DNA of 6,507 bases from Smithella sp. (GTDB lineage Bacteria > Desulfobacterota > Syntrophia > Syntrophales > Smithellaceae), in assembly GCA_012797505.1 (NCBI GenBank), contig JAAZOZ010000280.1:1-6507 (forward strand), in the 5' to 3' direction. Shown piece after piece: positions 1 through 4,718 of the stretch. The first letter of the stretch is position 1, and every line of letters begins with the position of its first letter. The translations under genes and the position numbers were made by a program. The notes beneath the pieces are model-generated. The model ran no database searches. It had not been told where the DNA came from and was given only the letters and a program-made list of their open reading frames with translations.

Positions 1-108
1 GGCAATTTATTTTTTCTGCGCTACGATCTTTCCAAAAACTGGCAGGTGGAAAGCCAGATGGGGCAGGAAAGCGGCATCGACCTCTACTACAAGCTCGAAT
101 TCCACTGA
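1..108 (+). CDS. TamB-like translocation/assembly protein, C-terminal end (partial)
   Basis: An open frame enters from the left edge and ends at TGA (106-108), giving only the last 35 residues. The tail reads as short amphipathic beta strands: RYDLSKNWQVES, then QESGIDLYYKLEFH, ending in an aromatic-rich strand. This matches the typical end of the TamB/DUF490 family, where the chain finishes with strands of the pattern 'Y.LS..W.v....G...GvDl.Y..eF'. TamB proteins are large inner-membrane-anchored periplasmic proteins that, with an Omp85 partner (TamA), act in outer-membrane protein assembly and lipid transport. The stop lies 13 nt before the next start, so the amidohydrolase gene is probably read on the same transcript, although no functional link is known. 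The family call rests on about 35 residues; another beta-rich outer-membrane protein cannot be excluded. Confidence 0.65.
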   Translation, partial: GNLFFLRYDLSKNWQVESQMGQESGIDLYYKLEFH

Positions 109-121
109 CGGAGAAAACCGT

Positions 122-1471
122 ATGCCAACACGTCATTTTGATCTGGCCATCACCGGCGGCACTCTGATGACCCTGTCCTCCGACATGGACATCATTGAAA
201 ACGCTTCCATCGGCATCTCCGGAAGCCGCATCGCCCTCGTGGACACAAACTGCACGCTCGCGGCCGACAGGGTCATCGACGCCCGCGGCGGCTTGATCCT
301 GCCGGGGCTGGTCAACACGCATACGCATCTGCCGATGGTCTGCTTCAGGGGCCTCGCGGATGACCTCCCGCTCATGGATTGGCTCAACCATCACATCTTC
401 CCCATGGAAGCGCGCTTCGTGAACAAGCAGATGGTGCGCGACGGCGCCATGCTGGCCATTGCGGAGATGATCCTTTCCGGAACAACCACCTGCTGCGACG
501 GGTATTTCTTTGAAAATCAGATCGCCGAAGCCGCGCTGGCCGGCGGCATGCGCGCGGTTGCGGCGCAGGGATTCGCCGACTCTGCCACGCCGGACCATCC
601 CCAGTACGAAAAAATGATGGCGGCGGCCGGACGGTTCGTGGAACGCTGGCTCCCCCACGCGCCGATGATCACGCCGGCATTTTTCTGCCATTCCCCCTAC
701 ACCTGTTCACCCCGGACGCTGGTCAACGTGAAGGCGGCCGCGCGCGAGGCCGGAATCCTTTACCTGACCCACCTTCTGGAAAACCGGGATGAAATCGATA
801 CGATTGAAAAACGCTACGGCCGGAAGCCGGTGCAGCATTTGCACCACCTTGACGTGCTGGATGACCGGACCGTCGCGGTGCACTGCAACTGGATGAGTCC
901 GGAAGACATCGCGCTTTTTGCCGATCTGGGCGTCAGCGTGTCCCACAACCCGGCCAGCTCCATGAAGCTCGCCGCGGGCGTCGCGCCGGTTCCGCTGATG
1001 CTGGAGAAGGGCATCGCGGTCGGCCTGGGCACGGACGGATCCGCCAGCAACAACGACCTCGACCTGTTTCAGGAAATGGATCTTTCGGCAAAAGTCCACA
1101 AAGCGACTCTCCTCGATCCCACGGTCATGAGCGCTGAAACCGTCCTGAAAATGGCGACGATCGAAGGCGCCCGCGTTCTCGGAATGGATCGGCTGATCGG
1201 CTCCGTGGAGGTGGGCAAACAGGCGGACATCATTATCCTGGATATGAACCAGCCGCACCTGACGCCTCTTTACAACCCCTATTCTCAGATTGTTTATGCC
1301 GCGCGGGGCGGAGACGTGAAAACCAGCATCATCGACGGGAAACCGGTCATGGAGAACCGGCGGCTGCTCACGATGGACTTGCCGGCCGTGATGGAGCGCG
1401 TTCGCGCCATCGCGGCGCATATTCAGTCGGAACATCAATCCGCGATCAGAACCTCACCGGTTGATGTCTGA
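122..1471 (+). CDS. Amidohydrolase, MTA/SAH deaminase-like (MtaD/TrzA group)
   Basis: A 449-residue metal-dependent amidohydrolase, full length for the family, probably cytoplasmic. The expected metal and substrate ligands are all visible. They are HTH at 67-69, a His in FCHSPYT at 190, THLLE with H217 and E220, VHCNW with H254, SHNPASSMKLAAG starting at about 274, and GTDGSASNN with D305. An N-terminal beta-sandwich strand set (DLAITGGTL) and a closing C-terminal one (GKQADIIILD) flank the TIM barrel. This set fits the 5-methylthioadenosine/S-adenosylhomocysteine deaminase branch, which deaminates adenine nucleosides to inosine forms in methyl-cycle salvage. Sister enzymes include guanine deaminase and the triazine hydrolases TrzA/AtzB, so the substrate is inferred, not proven. 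Start chosen at ATG 122: GGAG at 110-113 sits 8 nt upstream, and the gap to the preceding stop is only 13 nt, with no promoter seen. Confidence 0.9.
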   Translation: MPTRHFDLAITGGTLMTLSSDMDIIENASIGISGSRIALVDTNCTLAADRVIDARGGLILPGLVNTHTHLPMVCFRGLADDLPLMDWLNHHIFPMEARFVNKQMVRDGAMLAIAEMILSGTTTCCDGYFFENQIAEAALAGGMRAVAAQGFADSATPDHPQYEKMMAAAGRFVERWLPHAPMITPAFFCHSPYTCSPRTLVNVKAAAREAGILYLTHLLENRDEIDTIEKRYGRKPVQHLHHLDVLDDRTVAVHCNWMSPEDIALFADLGVSVSHNPASSMKLAAGVAPVPLMLEKGIAVGLGTDGSASNNDLDLFQEMDLSAKVHKATLLDPTVMSAETVLKMATIEGARVLGMDRLIGSVEVGKQADIIILDMNQPHLTPLYNPYSQIVYAARGGDVKTSIIDGKPVMENRRLLTMDLPAVMERVRAIAAHIQSEHQSAIRTSPVDV

Positions 1472-1490
1472 CGCCATAAATAGCTGGAGA

Positions 1491-1511
1491 GGAACGGTTT
1501 AAAACCGTCCC
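1491..1511. repeat. Small inverted repeat between convergent genes, possible weak terminator or REP-like unit
   Basis: ACGGTTT (1494-1500) faces AAACCGT (1502-1508), with GG/CC pairing possible further out across one mismatch. A realistic hairpin would open the central T/A bases as its loop. It lies in the 48-bp gap between the stop of the amidohydrolase (plus) and the stop of msrAB (minus), where a shared terminator is expected. No clear run of T follows on either strand, so intrinsic termination would be weak. It could equally be a short dispersed palindrome of the REP type. Confidence 0.4.
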
Positions 1512-1519
1512 CTGCGTTG

Positions 1520-2623
1520 TTATTTGCCCGGTGAAAATAATTTCAGATAACGGCCGTAGCCTTCTTTTTCCAGATCTTCCTTGGAAACAAAACGCAGAGC
1601 CGCGGAATTCATGCAATAACGAAGGCCTGCAGGCCCCGGGCCGTCCGGAAACACATGCCCCAAATGGGAGTCCGCGTGTCTGCTGCGGACCTCCGTGCGC
1701 GCCTCAAAAAAGCTGCGGTCCTCTTTTGTCAAAATGTTGGCCGGCTCCAGCGGCCGCGTGAAGCTGGGCCAGCCGGTGCCGGAATCATATTTGTCCAGAG
1801 AACTGAACAGAGGCTCCCCGGACACGACATCGACATAGATGCCCTCTTGTTTGTTGTGAACATATTCGTTTTGAAAGGGCGGCTCCGTCGCGCTTTTCTG
1901 CGTCACATTGTATTGCATGGGAGAAAGCGTCTTCTTCAGGGTCTGATCGTCCGGTTTTCGATAGGGCGGCGTTGAAGCCGGTGTGTTGCTCTGATCCTTC
2001 TTCCAAACTTCCCGGAGAAAACCTTCCCGTCCCGACCCGCTGCGGTAGGCCCTGTAGCGCAGCGGGTTTTTCTCGTCATAATCCTGATGGTAATCCTCCG
2101 CCGGATAAAACCCCGTAAAAGGTTTCAGCTCCGTCACAATCGGCTTGCCGAACTTTCCGGATGCGGCAAGCGCCTGCAGAGCTCCCGCGGCTGTCTTTCT
2201 TTCCACCTCGTCGTTGTAAAAGACGGCGCTGCGATAGCCGGGACCGCGATCAGCAAACTGCCCTCCCGCGTCCGTGGGATCAATATGCTTTAGAAAGTAA
2301 GTGAGGATCTGCTCGTAGGTCACCACTTTCGGATCGTAATGAACCTGCGCCGCTTCCAGGTGCCCCTGAGCCATATAGGTCTCGTAAGTGGGGTTTTTCT
2401 CCGAACCGCCCGCATAGCCCGAAACAACCCGGATCACGCCCGGCAGTTTCTTCATATCGGAAGCCACGCACCAGAAGCAACCGCCGGCCAGCGTCGCCAC
2501 CGCCGCATTTTCCGTTTGGATCATACCGGTCATTTTACCCGCCCCTTCCGCCGGCTGTGTCTTGCCGCCCTGGCACGCCATTACAAACAGCGCCAGTCCC
2601 GCGGCCATCCATGCCTTTTTCAT
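1520..2623 (-). CDS. msrAB: Bifunctional methionine sulfoxide reductase MsrA-MsrB, lipoprotein
   Basis: A 367-residue fusion that reduces both S- and R-methionine sulfoxide in proteins. The N-terminus MKKAWMAAGLALFVMAC is a lipoprotein signal with the modified cysteine at 17, so the enzyme should be tethered on the periplasmic side. The MsrA domain (about 42-208) carries GCFWC with catalytic C49 and a second cysteine C52, SGYAGG, and GHLEAAQVHYD with E90. The MsrB domain (about 232-363) carries DSGTGWPSF, ADSHLGHVFPDGP and RYCMNS with catalytic C337. The four zinc cysteines of many MsrBs are absent (D265, S268, S314, A317 by alignment from memory), as in the MsrB part of Neisseria PilB. PilB's resolving cysteine in this region is here a threonine (T283). 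The usual Glu after GCFWC is A54. No thioredoxin-like domain is fused. A promoter lies just upstream, with an unusual leader. Confidence 0.95.
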   Translation of the reverse strand: MKKAWMAAGLALFVMACQGGKTQPAEGAGKMTGMIQTENAAVATLAGGCFWCVASDMKKLPGVIRVVSGYAGGSEKNPTYETYMAQGHLEAAQVHYDPKVVTYEQILTYFLKHIDPTDAGGQFADRGPGYRSAVFYNDEVERKTAAGALQALAASGKFGKPIVTELKPFTGFYPAEDYHQDYDEKNPLRYRAYRSGSGREGFLREVWKKDQSNTPASTPPYRKPDDQTLKKTLSPMQYNVTQKSATEPPFQNEYVHNKQEGIYVDVVSGEPLFSSLDKYDSGTGWPSFTRPLEPANILTKEDRSFFEARTEVRSRHADSHLGHVFPDGPGPAGLRYCMNSAALRFVSKEDLEKEGYGRYLKLFSPGK

Positions 2624-2633
2624 TTCGTCTGCG

Positions 2634-2660
2634 CCGTATTTGGAATACGGTTCTCCTTTA
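2634..2660 (-). promoter_or_regulatory. msrAB leader: Shine-Dalgarno separated from the start codon by a hairpin
   Basis: On the minus strand TAAAGGAG (2660-2653) is the only good Shine-Dalgarno sequence before msrAB, but its last G lies 29 nt from the ATG. Most of that gap is a perfect hairpin: CCGTATT, a 3-nt loop, AATACGG (2650-2634). If the 17-nt hairpin folds, the effective spacing falls to about 12 nt. No in-frame ATG, GTG or TTG sits closer to the Shine-Dalgarno sequence, so the start at 2623, which begins a well-formed signal peptide, stands. The pairing is seen in the sequence; its effect on translation is inferred. Confidence 0.55.
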
Positions 2661-2665
2661 GTGAA

Positions 2666-2693
2666 AGTGTAAGGACGATTGCGGAAATGTCAA
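2666..2693 (-). promoter_or_regulatory. Sigma70-type promoter for msrAB
   Basis: On the minus strand there is a perfect -35 TTGACA (2693-2688), a 16-bp spacer and a -10 TACACT (2671-2666, 4 of 6 matches to TATAAT). Transcription would begin near 2659, almost on top of the Shine-Dalgarno sequence, giving a leader of about 36 nt. It lies directly upstream of msrAB and just downstream of the neighbour's terminator, as an independent transcription unit would. Confidence 0.7.
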
Positions 2694-2700
2694 ACCGGCA

Positions 2701-2733
2701 AAAAAAAGAGGCCGTGAAGGGGCCTCTTTTTTT
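2701..2733 (-). terminator. Strong intrinsic terminator of the HhH/small-protein operon
   Basis: A perfect 13-bp inverted repeat, AAAAAAAGAGGCC (2701-2713) and GGCCTCTTTTTTT (2721-2733), with a 7-nt loop. On the minus strand the GC-rich GAGGCC stem is followed by seven T, a textbook Rho-independent terminator about 70 nt past the stop of the 94-residue protein gene. It also has a T run on the plus strand, but no plus-strand gene ends here. It insulates the msrAB promoter, whose -35 starts 8 bp further on. Confidence 0.9.
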
Positions 2734-2800
2734 GCGTCGCTGCCGCGACCGCTTTCATTGAGAAGGCTGCCGAAGCGGCATCGGGCATCTGTTAAAACGG

Positions 2801-3085
2801 CTACTTCTTCTTTTTCTCGGCCGCCTTCTTTTCTTCCTTCGCTTCAATTTTGGTCGCGGTCATCGTGTATTCGATCGTGACCTTGGAGCCGACTTTTACA
2901 TCGCCTACCACCTTGGTTGCGGTGCTTTTGGCCACTTCCCAGTTGTCGCTGCCTTTTTTGACGACAATCACATCCCCTTTAACGTCCAGAACCGGCCCGG
3001 TCACCTGATAGGTTTTGGGCCCCGCGGCCAATGCCACTGTCGCCACCAACAAAAACATGCAGGCTAAAATCAATGCTTTTTTCAT
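2801..3085 (-). CDS. Small exported protein with predicted beta (OB/DUF5666-like) domain and Lys-rich tail
   Basis: A 94-residue protein. Residues 1-20 form a Sec signal peptide (MKK, hydrophobic core, ALA before AGPKTY), so the mature form of about 74 residues should be periplasmic or secreted. Residues 25-82 alternate short hydrophobic strands and turns (YQVTGPVLDVKGDVIVVKKG, KVGSKVTIEYTMTATKIEAKE), resembling the small beta-barrel of DUF5666-type proteins. The last dozen residues are nearly all K, E and A, ending in KKKK. The start at 3085 is chosen over in-frame starts further upstream because AAGGAGG (3100-3094) precedes it by 8 nt and the signal peptide begins there. It follows the ComEA-like gene by 37 nt and is followed by a strong terminator, so the two form an operon. 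Function is not known; the basic tail would suit binding to a polyanion, but that is inference. Confidence 0.8.
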   Translation of the reverse strand: MKKALILACMFLLVATVALAAGPKTYQVTGPVLDVKGDVIVVKKGSDNWEVAKSTATKVVGDVKVGSKVTIEYTMTATKIEAKEEKKAAEKKKK

Positions 3086-3122
3086 TCGTCCATCCTCCTT
3101 CTTAATGTTTAAGATTTCATCC

Positions 3123-3446
3123 CTATTCAACGATAATGCGCCCCTTGATCGCATCATACGTCTTCCCTTTAATGCCCTTGATGTTCATGACATCTTCAAT
3201 GTTCCGGTACGGCCTGCCGTCGATAATCGCTTTGGCCTTGACGGGGCCGATCCCCAAAAGCTTTTCCAGTGTGGCCTGGTCGGCCTTGTTGATATTGACT
3301 CTCACCGCCGGAGCCAGTTTTTCCGCGGCCTCTTTGGGGGCGGCCAGCGCGGATGCCGCCGCCGCAATCAGAGCGGCACAAAGGATCAAGGCGGCAAACA
3401 AAAGACAACCATTTCTCAAACACAAAAAATGCTTTTTCTTCAACAT
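3123..3446 (-). CDS. ComEA-like exported helix-hairpin-helix protein
   Basis: A 107-residue protein. It has a basic start, a hydrophobic stretch at 13-35 (probable signal peptide ending ALA, or an uncleaved anchor), a short linker, then VNINKADQATLEKLLGIGPV, the signature of the ComEA helix-hairpin-helix domain. The first hairpin (GIGPVKAKAII) is at about 65-75. The second (NIKGIKGKTYDAIKGRI) is at about 88-104. ComEA proteins bind double-stranded DNA in the periplasm and pull it in during natural transformation; many short homologues exist in species where competence has not been shown. AAGGAGG ends 4 nt before the ATG at 3446, and a promoter lies further upstream. Family membership is firm; a role in DNA uptake is inferred, since no other competence gene is in view. 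Confidence 0.9.
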   Translation of the reverse strand: MLKKKHFLCLRNGCLLFAALILCAALIAAAASALAAPKEAAEKLAPAVRVNINKADQATLEKLLGIGPVKAKAIIDGRPYRNIEDVMNIKGIKGKTYDAIKGRIIVE

Positions 3447-3494
3447 AAGACCTCCTTGTATGATATTTTTACAGTGAAGCGCCGGACGCAGAGA

Positions 3495-3523
3495 CTTTTA
3501 GCAGAGACCGGTGGACTTGTCAA
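3495..3523 (-). promoter_or_regulatory. Sigma70-type promoter for the HhH/small-protein operon
   Basis: On the minus strand there is TTGACA (3523-3518), a 17-bp spacer, then TAAAAG (3500-3495, 4 of 6 matches). Predicted transcription starts near 3488, about 40 nt before the ComEA-like start codon. The -35 is perfect and the spacing optimal, but the -10 is only fair. Confidence 0.55.
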
Positions 3524-3557
3524 AGAGAATGTCGTGGCGGTTGAGGCAACGAACCTC

Positions 3558-3586
3558 TTGACTTTATTTGTTTTTTCGGTTAGCTT
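3558..3586 (+). promoter_or_regulatory. Possible promoter for the DUF493 gene
   Basis: On the plus strand TTGACT (3558-3563, 5 of 6 matches) is followed after 17 bp by TAGCTT (3581-3586), a poor -10. A T-rich spacer lies between them. It is placed about 23 nt before the start codon, so the leader would be very short. Some promoter is needed here because the gene diverges from its neighbour, but this assignment is tentative. Confidence 0.3.
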
Positions 3587-3608
3587 TTCCGGCAAAAACA
3601 GGCGGACC

Positions 3609-3872
3609 ATGGCTGACCCTCAAAAACAAAAACTTCGTTTGGACTATCCGTGCTCATGGACCTATAAAATCATCGGCCGGAATCCGGATGATATGCAAAG
3701 CGCGGTTCATGAAGTTGTCCGCGATCGTTCCTGCCGGGTCTCCCTGTCGCGTCAAAGTGCAACAGCCAAATATGTTTGTCTCCATATTGAACTGACGGTG
3801 GAGAGCGAATCCCACCGGCTCGATTTGTATGAGAAACTCAAAACGCATCCGGCCATTGACGTAATTCTCTAG
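3609..3872 (+). CDS. DUF493 (YbeD-like) family protein
   Basis: An 87-residue cytoplasmic protein, the usual length for DUF493. The conserved opening 'DYPCSWTYKIIGRN' (12-25) corresponds to the 'fPtpFtYKvmG' region of E. coli YbeD, and the rest follows the family pattern: an amphipathic helix (DDMQSAVHEVVRD), then YVCLHIELTVES, then the helix HRLDLYEKL and a final strand AIDVIL. The fold is a small ferredoxin-like alpha/beta sandwich; members have been proposed to act as regulators, but no established reaction is known. The start at ATG 3609 is preferred, with an imperfect Shine-Dalgarno AGGCGG at 3600-3605; the frame is open far upstream, but that part runs antisense through the ComEA-like gene and is not coding. 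The gene stands alone: divergent from the HhH operon and convergent with the acyl-chain operon. Confidence 0.85.
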   Translation: MADPQKQKLRLDYPCSWTYKIIGRNPDDMQSAVHEVVRDRSCRVSLSRQSATAKYVCLHIELTVESESHRLDLYEKLKTHPAIDVIL

Positions 3873-3874
3873 AA

Positions 3875-3922
3875 ACCGTTTTGCACCGGCGCCCCCTGAA
3901 AGCAGGTCAGGGCGGAAACGGT
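3875..3922. repeat. Hairpin just past the DUF493 stop
   Basis: ACCGTTT (3875-3881) pairs with AAACGGT (3916-3922), and inside it CCCTGA (3894-3899) pairs with TCAGGG (3907-3912) around a 7-nt loop. It begins 3 nt after the DUF493 stop, so it may stabilise or end that transcript, but no T run follows. Its right strand is also the left end of the large palindrome that follows. Confidence 0.5.
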
Positions 3923-4111
3923 CTTGTTGCCCAAATATCTCTTTGAGCGGCCATTGAAAGCGTTTTGTTCTATAAATCTTGGCGAAGCGAAAGATCAGCA
4001 ATGACAACTGTTTGAGCCGAAGGCGAGTTTTGTCATTGCCTTTCGCGAGCCTTAGAATTATACAAAACGCTCGCAGGCAAGCGAAAAGGGTATTTGGGCA
4101 ACAGGCTGTTT
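3916..4111. repeat. Imperfect palindrome of about 196 bp filling the convergent intergenic gap
   Basis: Several blocks on the left reappear in reverse complement, in mirror order, on the right. TGTTGCCCAAATA (3925-3937) matches 4091-4103; AGCGTTTTGT (3959-3968) matches 4062-4071; GCGAAAG (3987-3993) matches 4040-4046; GCAATGACAA (3998-4007) matches 4030-4039. The outer ends AAAC and GTTT (3916-3919, 4108-4111) also pair. The spacing between blocks differs slightly between the two arms. The centre holds GCCGAAGGC (4016-4024), able to form its own small hairpin. No credible gene is present here. This could be a miniature mobile element, a REP-type cluster or a bidirectional terminator between the DUF493 gene and the plsY-like gene. 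No obvious target-site duplication was found at the ends. Confidence 0.75.
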
Positions 4112-4130
4112 AGGCCTGCATTGCTTCCGG

Positions 4131-4718
4131 TTATTCGGGCAAAGAAGGAGGCGTTTCCCGACGGTACTCCCGGATATTCTTCCGGTGATTGAAAAGAATC
4201 AGAGCAAAGGTCGCAACGGCGCCGGCCGCGGCAAGCCGGTCTCCGCTGGAAGAAACGACGTGCCCCGCCGAAAGCGCGGCCACCATGAAAAAAGAAGCGA
4301 TAAACGGCACCCGCTTTATCCAGTAAACCAGAACCCAGAGCCACGCAGCCGAAAGCGCGGCGACGGGTACGGTCAGAACCGTAAATCCCAGATAGTTGGC
4401 CACGCCTTTGCCGCCCCGGAATCCATGGAAGCAGGGAAAGCTGTTGCCCAGAACCAGAAAAAAACCGGCCCAGATCAGCCACCCGCCATCAAGGAAATAC
4501 CCGGCCAGGGCCGCCACGGCCATCGCCCGGCCGATGTCGAGGGCAAAAACCAGCACCGCCCAGGGCATGCCCGCCAGACGATAGACATTTGTCGTTCCGG
4601 CATTGCCGCTGAAACTCAGGCGCGGATCGGCGCGTCCTGCAATTTTGAAAAACAGAATCGCAAAATTGACGGACCCGGCCAGATACGCTGTCAGACAAAC
4701 AAAGAAAGCGTTGATCAT
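4131..4718 (-). CDS. PlsY-family membrane acyltransferase (divergent)
   Basis: A 195-residue integral membrane protein with about five hydrophobic segments (near 3-25, 52-72, 79-92, 111-135, 139-153, 161-177). PlsY transfers an acyl group from acyl-phosphate to glycerol-3-phosphate, the first step of phospholipid synthesis. Recognisable motifs are GS at 15-16, SGNAGTTNVYRLAG (37-50), FPCFHGFRGGKGVANYLG (94-111) and NHRKNIRE (177-184). Several family positions differ: the loop usually read as HGSGNxGATN is SFSGNAGTTN, the usual GH before the FP is GN (91-92), and the usual 'D..KG' is DIGRA (61-65). It is the last gene of an operon with a ketosynthase, thioesterase and dehydratase. Start 4718 is chosen because its ATG overlaps the upstream TGA (ATGA), with GGGAAGGG just before. 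This may be a specialised paralogue, not the housekeeping enzyme; that is inference. Confidence 0.85.
   Translation of the reverse strand: MINAFFVCLTAYLAGSVNFAILFFKIAGRADPRLSFSGNAGTTNVYRLAGMPWAVLVFALDIGRAMAVAALAGYFLDGGWLIWAGFFLVLGNSFPCFHGFRGGKGVANYLGFTVLTVPVAALSAAWLWVLVYWIKRVPFIASFFMVAALSAGHVVSSSGDRLAAAGAVATFALILFNHRKNIREYRRETPPSLPE

Noticed and set aside
707..1438. Minus-strand open frame of 243 codons opposite the amidohydrolase
   Set aside because: It mirrors the amidohydrolase codons; the translation is rich in His, Arg and Val with no recognisable motif, as expected from an antisense frame of a GC-rich gene.
3086..3157. Upstream in-frame start of the 94-residue exported protein
   Set aside because: It would place 24 residues before the signal peptide and overlap the ComEA-like gene; AAGGAGG is correctly placed for the start at 3085.
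3015..3608. Long plus-strand open frame upstream of the DUF493 start
   Set aside because: It runs antisense through the ComEA-like gene and its neighbour, has no Shine-Dalgarno sequence, and its translation shows no family features until the DUF493 part begins at 3609.
3654..4007. Minus-strand open frame of 117 codons across the DUF493 gene and the left arm of the palindrome
   Set aside because: It is antisense to DUF493 and starts inside a repeat, with no ribosome-binding site and no protein-like pattern.
4033..4482. Minus-strand frame of 149 codons overlapping plsY
   Set aside because: It is an out-of-frame shadow of the PlsY coding sequence, whose motifs and ATGA coupling are clear.
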